Part shown: positions 1 to 5,458 of the stretch, in pieces
How positions within the stretch are numbered: the stretch's first letter is position 1
Layout of the letters: the number at the start of each line of letters is the position of its first letter
Assembly: GCA_964394445.1 (NCBI GenBank)
Contig: CAYMXO010000060.1
Coordinates: forward strand, 1 to 10,488
Length of the DNA stretch: 10,488 bases
Reading direction: 5' to 3'
Source of the DNA: Thiopseudomonas sp964394445
Lineage (GTDB): Bacteria > Pseudomonadota > Gammaproteobacteria > Pseudomonadales > Pseudomonadaceae
Program-made: the position numbers and the translations under genes
The notes under the pieces: model-generated
Databases searched by the model: none
Seen by the model: the letters and a program-made list of their open reading frames with translations, nothing else
What the model was told of the DNA's origin: nothing

Positions 1-71
1 CGGGTCTGGTCGCGGTACTGGGCAACGCGCTCCTGAACGAGTTGCTGGTCATACGAGTCGTACAGATACAT
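1..71 (-). CDS. cysI: Nitrite/sulfite reductase (sulfite reductase hemoprotein), N-terminal fragment
   Basis: Only the first 23 codons plus two bases lie in the window; the gene runs off the left edge. The peptide begins MYLYDSYDQQLVQERVAQYR and continues DQTR. It closely resembles, from memory, the N-terminus of pseudomonad CysI (MYVYDEYDQ...VKQFRDQTR). That protein is the siroheme/[4Fe-4S] enzyme that reduces sulfite to sulfide for cysteine synthesis in the cytoplasm. The ATG is preceded by AGGGAT about six bases upstream (minus strand), a usable Shine-Dalgarno, so the start is well supported. It is divergent from the coiled-coil gene on its right. The catalytic and cofactor-binding parts are outside the window, so the call rests on the N-terminus only. 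Confidence 0.75.
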   Translation of the reverse strand, partial: MYLYDSYDQQLVQERVAQYRDQT

Positions 72-128
72 AAAACTATCCCTGGGTCTGTCAGTGAAAC
101 GAACGGCACAGTAACAAGCTTTTCTTAT

Positions 129-158
129 GCTATAAAGTAATTGTTTTTTATATGTTGA
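129..158 (-). promoter_or_regulatory. Candidate sigma-70 promoter of cysI
   Basis: On the minus strand TCAACA (153-158) is followed 18 bases later by TATAGC (129-134). These are reasonable -35 and -10 matches inside the AT-rich part of this divergent intergenic region. Transcription would start near base 122 and leave a leader of about 50 bases before the cysI ATG at 71. The call is by inspection only, and other AT-rich hexamers here could serve. Confidence 0.35.
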
Positions 159-159
159 T

Positions 160-171
160 TCCAAATTTGGA
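160..171. promoter_or_regulatory. Operator-like 12-bp perfect palindrome between cysI and the coiled-coil gene
   Basis: TCCAAATTTGGA is a perfect 12-bp palindrome lying just upstream of the candidate cysI -35 box. The heptamer ATATGTT occurs at 150-156 and again at 171-177, exactly 21 bp apart, on either side of it. The arrangement suits a dimeric regulator, but no known consensus is recognised, and AT-rich intergenic DNA makes short palindromes common. Confidence 0.3.
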
Positions 172-265
172 TATGTTCGCCAATAACACACGTCCTTGGT
201 AAATGTTTGGACGCCTGAAGCAAACCGAGAGAAGCATGATGGAAAATACGAGAGCGGAGACCGAC

Positions 266-1069
266 ATGCCTGAAATCAGGATTGAAGCCCGGGGACTGAA
301 CAAGGCTGGAATACGGGTGGCAGGTCTTTGGTTCGCGTTGGTATTTCTGATGCTGGCCGGGTTGGTCATGCACTGGTATTACCAGCAACAGTTGCAAAGC
401 CTGCAGGAGCAGCTGGTTGCAACCCAGGAAAGTTTTGCCGGCCTTGGCGAGGAATCGTTGCAACAGTTGCTGCAACTGGATGAGCGGACTGCTGGCCTGG
501 CTGCGCTGCAGGGACGGGTGCAGGGGTTGGCCGTTCAGTTGGCGGGGCTGCGCGATGAGCTGGGCGGACTGGATACTGCATCAAGCAATATCAAGGCCTT
601 GCAGGGCGGACAGGCGGAGCTGCAGCGGCAGCTGCCGCGTCTGGGCCGGCAACTGGATGAACAGTCACAGGCGGTGGAGCAGGCCGCACTGGCGCTGGAT
701 GCGGCTCAACAGAAGTTGCAGGAGCGACAGCTAAAGCAGGAAAAAGAGCTTGCCGAGCAGGACGAAGCGCTTTCAGCACTGGCCCTCGAGCTGACCAGCT
801 CGTTGCTGGAATGGCAGACCCGGTGGCAGGCTGAACAAGAACAGCTGGACACGCTCACCTCAGGGTTGGCATTGATGCGCAGCAGCCTGGAGCCACTTGA
901 ACAGTTGGATGAGCGCCATGGCCAGCTGCAGGAGTCTGTATTGAAGCTGGCGCAGCAGGTAGAAGCAGACCGCAAACGCCAGCGTCAGCTGGGAGAAGAA
1001 ATAACCGCATTTCGCCTGCAGGTCACCCGCGCCACAGACCGCCTGCAGCAAAGGCTGGATGCCCAATAA
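266..1069 (+). CDS. Single-pass membrane protein with long cytosolic or periplasmic coiled coil, function unknown
   Basis: The protein has 267 residues from the chosen start. A short polar N-terminus (MPEIRIEARGLNKAG) is followed by one membrane helix at about residues 17-36 (VAGLWFALVFLMLAGLVMHW). Nearly all of the rest is a Gln/Leu/Glu-rich heptad-like coiled coil to about residue 264, with no cysteine and no recognisable enzymatic motif. The ATG at 266 was chosen because GGAG (256-259) sits six bases upstream. In-frame ATGs at 203, 236 and 239 would extend the protein by up to 21 residues; the one at 203 has no Shine-Dalgarno, and the added stretch uses several AGA codons. A gene of unknown function beside cysI is also my recollection for pseudomonads. 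The architecture suggests a scaffolding or cell-envelope role, but no function can be assigned. N-terminal orientation is uncertain. Confidence 0.8.
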   Translation: MPEIRIEARGLNKAGIRVAGLWFALVFLMLAGLVMHWYYQQQLQSLQEQLVATQESFAGLGEESLQQLLQLDERTAGLAALQGRVQGLAVQLAGLRDELGGLDTASSNIKALQGGQAELQRQLPRLGRQLDEQSQAVEQAALALDAAQQKLQERQLKQEKELAEQDEALSALALELTSSLLEWQTRWQAEQEQLDTLTSGLALMRSSLEPLEQLDERHGQLQESVLKLAQQVEADRKRQRQLGEEITAFRLQVTRATDRLQQRLDAQ

Positions 1070-1129
1070 CCCTGAGCAGGCATGGATTGACGGGTAAGTT
1101 TTTCTTTCTGCTTTCAGCCTTCTGCTTTC

Positions 1130-1203
1130 TGTAGGGGCGTCTTCGGCCGCGAACCGGGGCGAGCGGGTTCGAGATATTGTTCGCCACTGAAGTGGCTCCT
1201 GCA
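1130..1203. repeat. REP doublet (two inverted 24-bp palindromic units) between convergent genes
   Basis: Unit A (1130-1153, plus) reads TGTAGGGGCGTC...GCCGCGAA. Unit B (1180-1203), read on the minus strand, is TGCAGGAGCCAC...GTGGCGAA. Both follow the same plan: TGTAGGnGC head, hairpin with TTC in the loop, GCGA tail. Unit B has the clean stem GCCACT/AGTGGC (1183-1196). A third hairpin, CGAACC/GGTTCG (1150-1155 with 1166-1171), lies between them. After unit B the decamer GCTCCTGCAC is repeated as GCTCCTGCAG (1195-1214). Before unit A, TTCTGCTTTC is repeated at 1106 and 1120. The doublet lies in the 178-bp convergent gap and may protect transcript ends or block read-through from both sides. No gene is seen in 1070-1247. 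Confidence 0.7.
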
Positions 1204-1247
1204 CGCTCCTGCAGGGCTACAGCAGCGATCATGGGCATTGCTTGTGG

Positions 1248-2144
1248 TTAGATGGAATTGAGTACATGCGCTGTGGCCAATGCGCCGGCGATGCACAGCA
1301 GGGCTCCCCCCAGGCTTTTCCAGCGCAACCGGCGTGCGAGCTCATCTTCGCCATGACTGGACAGGATAAAGGGCTGATTTTCGTCGGGTTTGCGCATGTA
1401 GTGGCCGAGCGGGGCGCGAATCAGCTGTTGTTGCTGTTCTTTGGCTTGCCGTAGTGCGGCCCTGCGGACATTGTTCCACTCCCTGTCATCAAACTGGCCG
1501 TCACCGTTGCGGTCAAAGCGTTTTAACAGGGCGGGAAAATCCTGCTTCCATTCCCGAATAATGGTCGACTGCATGTGATCGAGGTCTACCACCTGATGCC
1601 CGCCACCGCGTGAATAGAAATGGCCAATGGCGTAGAGGGGTTCACCGGCATGCAGGCGTTCCTCGGTGTAGCGGTAGCGACGACGGCCCAGCAGTGCGGC
1701 ACTGAGCCAGTGTTGCGGTTGACCGTTTAGCGGGTGACGAAGGTTGCCATACCAGACCTGCCGGCTCACCGGCATTACGTTGGCACCGGCCGGGTCGATC
1801 AGACAATGACCGGTGCTGTCTTCGAGCCGCAGCAGGGCATCGCTGCGCCTGCTTTCCAGCGTGCGCCAGTTGTGGTGTTTGTTGTTGCCGCTGCGCTGAT
1901 ACTCTTCAATCCGGTAGTTCCACCAGAGGCATGGCTCGCCGGTTAACGGCGCATTGAGTGAAGAGCCGTGCCCACTTAGCAGGCCATACAGCTCGACATA
2001 GCCCTGGGCCGCAGAGCGGATTTTCGAGGTGGGGGTGTCGAGCATGAAGCGGGCCTGGCGCTGACAGTTGACAAACCACCAGCCGCCACCAGCGGTCATG
2101 CCGCCGGTAATGGCCAGTGTGACTGTCAGTCCAAGCCAGTCCAT
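1248..2144 (-). CDS. GIDE-domain membrane protein with an EF-hand loop
   Basis: The protein has 298 residues with a membrane helix at each end (about 3-25, and 276-296 with GGALLCIAGALATAHVL). Between them is a GIDE-type domain as in LemA-linked bacterial proteins and the eukaryotic mitochondrial ligase MUL1. The recognisable pieces are APLTGEPCLWWNYRIEEY (65-82) and EERLHAGEPLYAIGHF (161-176). There is no RING finger, so ubiquitin-ligase activity is not expected. Residues 211-222, DRNGDGQFDDRE, form a textbook EF-hand loop with D1, N3, D5, Q7, D9 and E12, so calcium binding is likely. The start codon lies two bases after the lemA stop, indicating co-transcription and perhaps translational coupling; the Shine-Dalgarno is weak. 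The lemA-GIDE pairing is recurrent in bacteria, but its role is not established; an envelope or membrane-stress function is a guess. Confidence 0.85.
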   Translation of the reverse strand: MDWLGLTVTLAITGGMTAGGGWWFVNCQRQARFMLDTPTSKIRSAAQGYVELYGLLSGHGSSLNAPLTGEPCLWWNYRIEEYQRSGNNKHHNWRTLESRRSDALLRLEDSTGHCLIDPAGANVMPVSRQVWYGNLRHPLNGQPQHWLSAALLGRRRYRYTEERLHAGEPLYAIGHFYSRGGGHQVVDLDHMQSTIIREWKQDFPALLKRFDRNGDGQFDDREWNNVRRAALRQAKEQQQQLIRAPLGHYMRKPDENQPFILSSHGEDELARRLRWKSLGGALLCIAGALATAHVLNSI

Positions 2145-2146
2145 GC

Positions 2147-2719
2147 TTAACCAAACAGCTCGCGAATGTTGACGTCGGCCGTTTCTGCTTCGGAAAAGCG
2201 CAGAAGTTCTGCCGCCTTGAAGCCAAACCAGCGGGCTATCAGCACATCGGGAAACTGCTCGATGCGTACGTTGTTCAGGTTGACGGCTTCGTTGTACAGC
2301 TCACGGCGATCGGCAATGGCGCTTTCCAGGCTGGCGATGCGTTGTTGAAGAAACTGGAAGTTTTCGTTGGCTTTCAGTTCCGGGTAGTTTTCTGCCAACG
2401 CAAACAGTTTGCCGAGACCGGCGCGCAGTCCGGTTTCCGCCTGGCCCAGAGCGCCCATGTCGTGGGCTTCCTTGGCGGTGTGCACGGCGTTGCGGGCGCT
2501 GATGACGGATTCCAGCACCGATTGCTCGTATTGCATGTATTGTTTGCAGGTTTCCACCAGCTTGGGCAGTTCTTCGTGGCGCTGCTTGAGCAGTACATCG
2601 ATATTGGCCCAGGCTTTGCTGACACCGTGTTTGAGACGAACCAGAGCGTTATACAGCCCGACACCCCAGACAATGAACAGGGCCGCAATGACAAGAATGG
2701 CAACGAATATCAGGCTCAT
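2147..2719 (-). CDS. lemA: LemA family protein
   Basis: The protein has 190 residues, the usual length of the family. An N-terminal membrane helix (about 2-22, SLIFVAILVIAALFIVWGVG) is followed by an antiparallel helical domain. It carries the hallmark stretch YPELKANENFQFLQQRI (112-128), then the LESAIADRRELYNEAVNLNN segment (131-150) and FPDVLIARWFGF (156-167). LemA proteins are small inner-membrane proteins of unknown biochemical role; the name comes from an antigenic epitope. This gene should not be confused with the sensor kinase GacS, formerly called LemA in Pseudomonas. AAGGAG (minus strand, 2726-2731) lies six bases before the ATG, making this the best ribosome binding site of the pair. 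It is the first gene of a two-gene operon with the GIDE/EF-hand gene. Confidence 0.93.
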   Translation of the reverse strand: MSLIFVAILVIAALFIVWGVGLYNALVRLKHGVSKAWANIDVLLKQRHEELPKLVETCKQYMQYEQSVLESVISARNAVHTAKEAHDMGALGQAETGLRAGLGKLFALAENYPELKANENFQFLQQRIASLESAIADRRELYNEAVNLNNVRIEQFPDVLIARWFGFKAAELLRFSEAETADVNIRELFG

Positions 2720-2765
2720 GGGGAGCTCCTTGGCAATTTTTGAGCGCCAATGGTAGTGCGGTTGG

Positions 2766-2781
2766 CAGTTTAAATAAACTG
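2766..2781. promoter_or_regulatory. AT-rich 7+7 inverted repeat upstream of lemA
   Basis: CAGTTTA and TAAACTG face each other across two bases, about 47 bases upstream of the lemA ATG. This is where a promoter or operator would be expected, since the REP cluster begins at 2855. No convincing -35/-10 pair can be singled out on the minus strand. The rest of 2720-2854 shows no gene. Confidence 0.25.
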
Positions 2782-2854
2782 GTGAAGCACCGGTCTGCTA
2801 CAGGAGTCCGGTTTTGCCAGAAAGAAGCACCGTACAGAGGTGATGAAAACACCC

Positions 2855-3080
2855 TGTAGGCGCGGCTTCAGCCGCGACAGATGTAACGGGTATCTGTTGC
2901 ATTCATATCCGAACTCCGGTCGCGGCGTATTGGCCTGTAGCGGCGACCTGTGGTCGCCATGGAGGGCACAGCTCTCCGCTACGGGGACCGTGGAATGTGC
3001 GGCCCATGTGTTCCGTTGGATGTAACGGGCATCCGCTACGCACGTATCGTGCTCCGGTCGCGGCTGAAGCCGCGCGTACA
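2855..3080. repeat. Cluster of REP-like palindromes with internal direct repeat
   Basis: This non-coding block lies between pabB and lemA. Its outer ends are inverted 24-bp REP units: R1 (2855-2878, core CGCGGCTTCAGCCGCG) and R3 (3057-3080, core CGCGGCTGAAGCCGCG). A third, diverged unit R2 (2936-2958, core GGCGACCTGTGGTCGCC) points like R1. A stretch of about 46 bp beginning ATGTAACGGG occurs at 2881 and again at 3020 in direct orientation, mostly differing by transitions. Its hairpin is CAGATGTAACGGGTATCTG on the left and GGATGTAACGGGCATCC on the right. Further hairpins are GGAGGGCACAGCTCTCC (2961-2977) and GCACGTATCGTGC (3040-3052). GTAGCGG (2937-2943) can pair with CCGCTAC (2976-2982) to enclose two hairpins. 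The block may stabilise or terminate pabB-operon transcripts. No protein gene is seen in 2720-3126. Confidence 0.8.
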
Positions 3081-3126
3081 AACTGGCGGGCAGGCCGGAC
3101 AGGCTGCTTTTCAGGCGCCAGCCCCT

Positions 3127-4476
3127 TCAACCATGTCCGCCAGACGTGCCGTGCTCTTGTTGCAGTGCCCGCATCAGGATCTGCACCTTGTCGACAGACT
3201 CTCGATACTCGTCCTGCCAGTCGGAGGCACGGGTAATGCCGCCGCCACCCCAGCAGTGGATGTTGCCATCCTGTGCCAGCAGGGTGCGGATGCACACCGA
3301 ACTGTCAAAGTTGCCGCGACTGTCCAGGTAAAACAGGCTGCCACAATAGATTTCCCGGGCCGAGGCCTCCAGCCGGTCAATCAGCCCGAGCACGGGTTCT
3401 TTCGGTGTGCCACTGATGGAGGCACCGGGAAAACAGTGCTGCAACAGATCCAGTGGATCTTTACCAGGTTTGAGCCGGCCCTGCACACAGCTGACCAGAT
3501 GATGCACGTTGGGGTAGCTCTCCAGCGCCAGCAGCTGCGGTGTGCGAATGTCGTCACACAGGGGCTTCAGTTCGTCTTTTTGCAGCTCGACAATCATCAG
3601 GTTTTCGGCCCTGTCCTTGCTGCTGGCCAGCAGCTCGTCGGCCAGTGCCCGGTCTTCGGCCGCGGTGCTGCCGCGGCGGCGGGTTCCCTTGATGGGGCGG
3701 GCCTCGACCAGACCATTGCGGGCACCGATAAAGCGTTCCGGTGACGCGCTAAGGATGGCGTCGTCAGGACCAAGGCGGACAAAGCCGGCGTAGGGGGTAG
3801 GGCAGTAACGGCGCAGCGTCCGGTAGGCGGTCCAGGGGTCGCCCCGGTAGCTGCTGCTGAAGCGCTGCGTATAGTTGACCTGTCGGCACTCGCCACGCTC
3901 AATGGCTGCATGGATTTGCGCGATGCCGTGGCGGTATTGTTCGCGGTCAATCAGCGGCCGGAATGCCTGCAGCAGGCTAAAGTCGTCGCGTGCGGGGGGA
4001 TTGCCGTCGTGTAGCAGTTGCAATAGAAACGCCCGGCGTTCGGCGTCCATTTGCGGGTGGCAGAACAGCCAGCTCTGCTGCTGTTGGTGGTCGTTGATCA
4101 GCGCCCAGTCATACAGGCCAATCTGCGCGCCTGACAGGTTGGACGGGTGGCGACCAGAAGTCCGGCCAAAATGGTAGCCAAGATAGCCGAGCAGGCCGCC
4201 GCTGAATGGCAGCTCGTTGTTGCTGCAATCGGGAGCGGGCAGCGACTGTAGCAGCTGGCGGGCGCGGGTCAGGAAGCTGCCCGCGGTCTCTGGCTCTTGC
4301 GGGCTGATTTGCGCCAGTGGCCAGGCGCTGGCGATATCGAAACGTGCCGGGCTGTCCGGGGCCGGTTGTCCACTGTCCAGTAGAATGGCGCCCGGCGCAG
4401 CGTGAAAGGAAGAAAAACGCAGGCTGATGTCGGCCTGCCAGGGGAGTGCGTAAAGCCCGGATTGTGGTTCGTCCAT
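3127..4476 (-). CDS. pabB: Aminodeoxychorismate synthase component I (PabB), divergent
   Basis: The protein has 449 residues, normal for the family. It belongs to the chorismate-binding fold that, with glutamine amidotransferase PabA, converts chorismate to 4-amino-4-deoxychorismate for folate synthesis in the cytoplasm. Recognisable features are an N-terminal lobe with GGLLGYLGY (93-101), GECRQVNYTQRF (195-206), ASPERF (244-249), and PIKGT (261-265), whose lysine 263 is the catalytic lysine of PabB. Others are DRAENLMIV (288-296, Glu291 a likely Mg ligand), VHHLVS, GNFDSS (388-393), GGGGI (410-414) and DEYRES (422-427). PIKGT with lysine fits PabB or para-aminobenzoate-type enzymes better than TrpE. 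Two signature motifs differ from the usual family sequences: VELQKDEL replaces V-D-L-x-R-N-D-L/I (296-303), and PGASISGTPKEPV replaces PGGSITGAPK-x-R-A. It is last in the operon, with a six-base gap from the ATP-grasp gene and no strong Shine-Dalgarno, suggesting coupled translation. Confidence 0.85.
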   Translation of the reverse strand: MDEPQSGLYALPWQADISLRFSSFHAAPGAILLDSGQPAPDSPARFDIASAWPLAQISPQEPETAGSFLTRARQLLQSLPAPDCSNNELPFSGGLLGYLGYHFGRTSGRHPSNLSGAQIGLYDWALINDHQQQQSWLFCHPQMDAERRAFLLQLLHDGNPPARDDFSLLQAFRPLIDREQYRHGIAQIHAAIERGECRQVNYTQRFSSSYRGDPWTAYRTLRRYCPTPYAGFVRLGPDDAILSASPERFIGARNGLVEARPIKGTRRRGSTAAEDRALADELLASSKDRAENLMIVELQKDELKPLCDDIRTPQLLALESYPNVHHLVSCVQGRLKPGKDPLDLLQHCFPGASISGTPKEPVLGLIDRLEASAREIYCGSLFYLDSRGNFDSSVCIRTLLAQDGNIHCWGGGGITRASDWQDEYRESVDKVQILMRALQQEHGTSGGHG

Positions 4477-4482
4477 CAGTGC

Positions 4483-5454
4483 TCAGTTTGCGGCAAAGAG
4501 TTTTTGTACCAGAGCGACACGCTCTGCGGGTGTTTCACTGCGTTGCTCTTTTTTCAGCCGGGCCACATGCTCTTCGATGGCGTGGGCGCGGGGTGTCAGG
4601 CCGGCGTTGTTGGCAATCTGGATGTTCAGGCCAGGACGGGCGTTGAGCTCAAGAATCAGCGGCCCTTTTTCCTGGTCAAGTACCATGTCCACACCGATAT
4701 AGCCCAGCCCGCACAGCTCGTAACAGCCCGCTCCCAGCTCCATGAACTGTTGCCAGAATGGCAGCTGGACGCCGGCTACCGGCTGGGTGGTATCCGGATG
4801 CTTGTTGATGATGTTGTTCAGCCAGGTACCCTGCAGGGTGATGCCGGTGGCCAGGTCGACACCGACACCGATGGCGCCCTGGTGCAGGTTGGCCTTGCCG
4901 CCGGACTGCCGGGTCGGCAGGCGCAACATGCCCATGATCGGGTAGCCCATCAGGACGATCAGGCGGATGTCCGGCACGCCCTCATAGCTGATGCTTTTGA
5001 AAACCGGATCGGGGGTGACGCGGTATTCGATCAGGGCGCGGTCGCGTCCGCCGCCAAGTGAATAGAGCCCGGTCAGGATGTTGGAGACCTGATACTCGAT
5101 TTCATCGTGGCTGATGATTTTGCCGGAAACCGTTTTGTAACGCCCCTCGAAACGGTCGGCAACCACCAGGATGCCGTCACCGCCGGCACCCTGTGCCGGC
5201 TTGATAACGAAGTCATCATGGCCGGCAAGGATCTGTTCCAGCTTGCTGATGTCTTTTTCGGTTTCAATGATGCCGTACATCTCCGGTACATTGATGCCGT
5301 TGGCCAGCGCGCGCTCCTTGGTCAGGATTTTGTCATCGACCACAGGGTACAGGCTGCGCTTGTTGTATTTGAGCACATAGTCGGCATTGCGGCGGTTGAT
5401 GCCCATGATGCCTTTGGCTTCCAGCTCGCGCCAGGTTTTGATCAAGCCGAACAT
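4483..5454 (-). CDS. ATP-grasp protein of the RimK-like alpha-L-glutamate ligase family
   Basis: The protein has 323 residues with no signal peptide or membrane helix, so it is cytosolic. ATP-grasp landmarks are FVIKPAQGAGGDGI (82-95; nucleotide-binding Lys85 and glycine loop), VPDIRLIVLMGYPIMGMLRLP (160-180, in two parts), GGKANLHQGAIGVGV (185-199), D256 in GYIGVDMVLD, and LILELNARPGLNIQIAN (266-282) with the Mg ligands Glu269 and Asn271. All catalytic positions expected of an active ATP-grasp enzyme seem to be present. By family knowledge it should form an amide or peptide bond, perhaps adding glutamate, but its acceptor is unknown. AAGGA lies eight bases before the ATG, inside the end of the preceding transglutaminase/7TM gene. 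The stop-to-start gap is four bases. The fixed neighbourhood with a retropepsin-like protease and a 7TM protein is seen in many proteobacteria. Confidence 0.85.
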   Translation of the reverse strand: MFGLIKTWRELEAKGIMGINRRNADYVLKYNKRSLYPVVDDKILTKERALANGINVPEMYGIIETEKDISKLEQILAGHDDFVIKPAQGAGGDGILVVADRFEGRYKTVSGKIISHDEIEYQVSNILTGLYSLGGGRDRALIEYRVTPDPVFKSISYEGVPDIRLIVLMGYPIMGMLRLPTRQSGGKANLHQGAIGVGVDLATGITLQGTWLNNIINKHPDTTQPVAGVQLPFWQQFMELGAGCYELCGLGYIGVDMVLDQEKGPLILELNARPGLNIQIANNAGLTPRAHAIEEHVARLKKEQRSETPAERVALVQKLFAAN

Positions 5455-5458
5455 GGGA

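Noticed and set aside
2855..3080. CRISPR-like repeat array
   Set aside because: Repeats are palindromic, in both orientations, unevenly spaced and diverged, with no constant spacer length and no cas genes; they are REP elements.
3081..3126. Intrinsic terminator directly after pabB
   Set aside because: Only a weak five-pair stem and no T-run on the minus strand; termination, if any, more likely involves the adjacent REP hairpins or Rho.
3189..3196. Fifth TGTCGACA octamer inside pabB
   Set aside because: A single copy within coding sequence is about what chance predicts over 10 kb, so it was not counted as an operator.
3568..3591. Possible frameshift in pabB explaining the VELQKDEL motif at an A-rich run
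   Set aside because: The reading frame and family similarity continue on both sides without change of length, so substitution rather than a frameshift explains it.
2950..3744. Plus-strand frame of 264 codons across the REP cluster into pabB
   Set aside because: It runs antisense to conserved pabB motifs and begins in palindromic repeat DNA; no ribosome binding site or recognisable domain.
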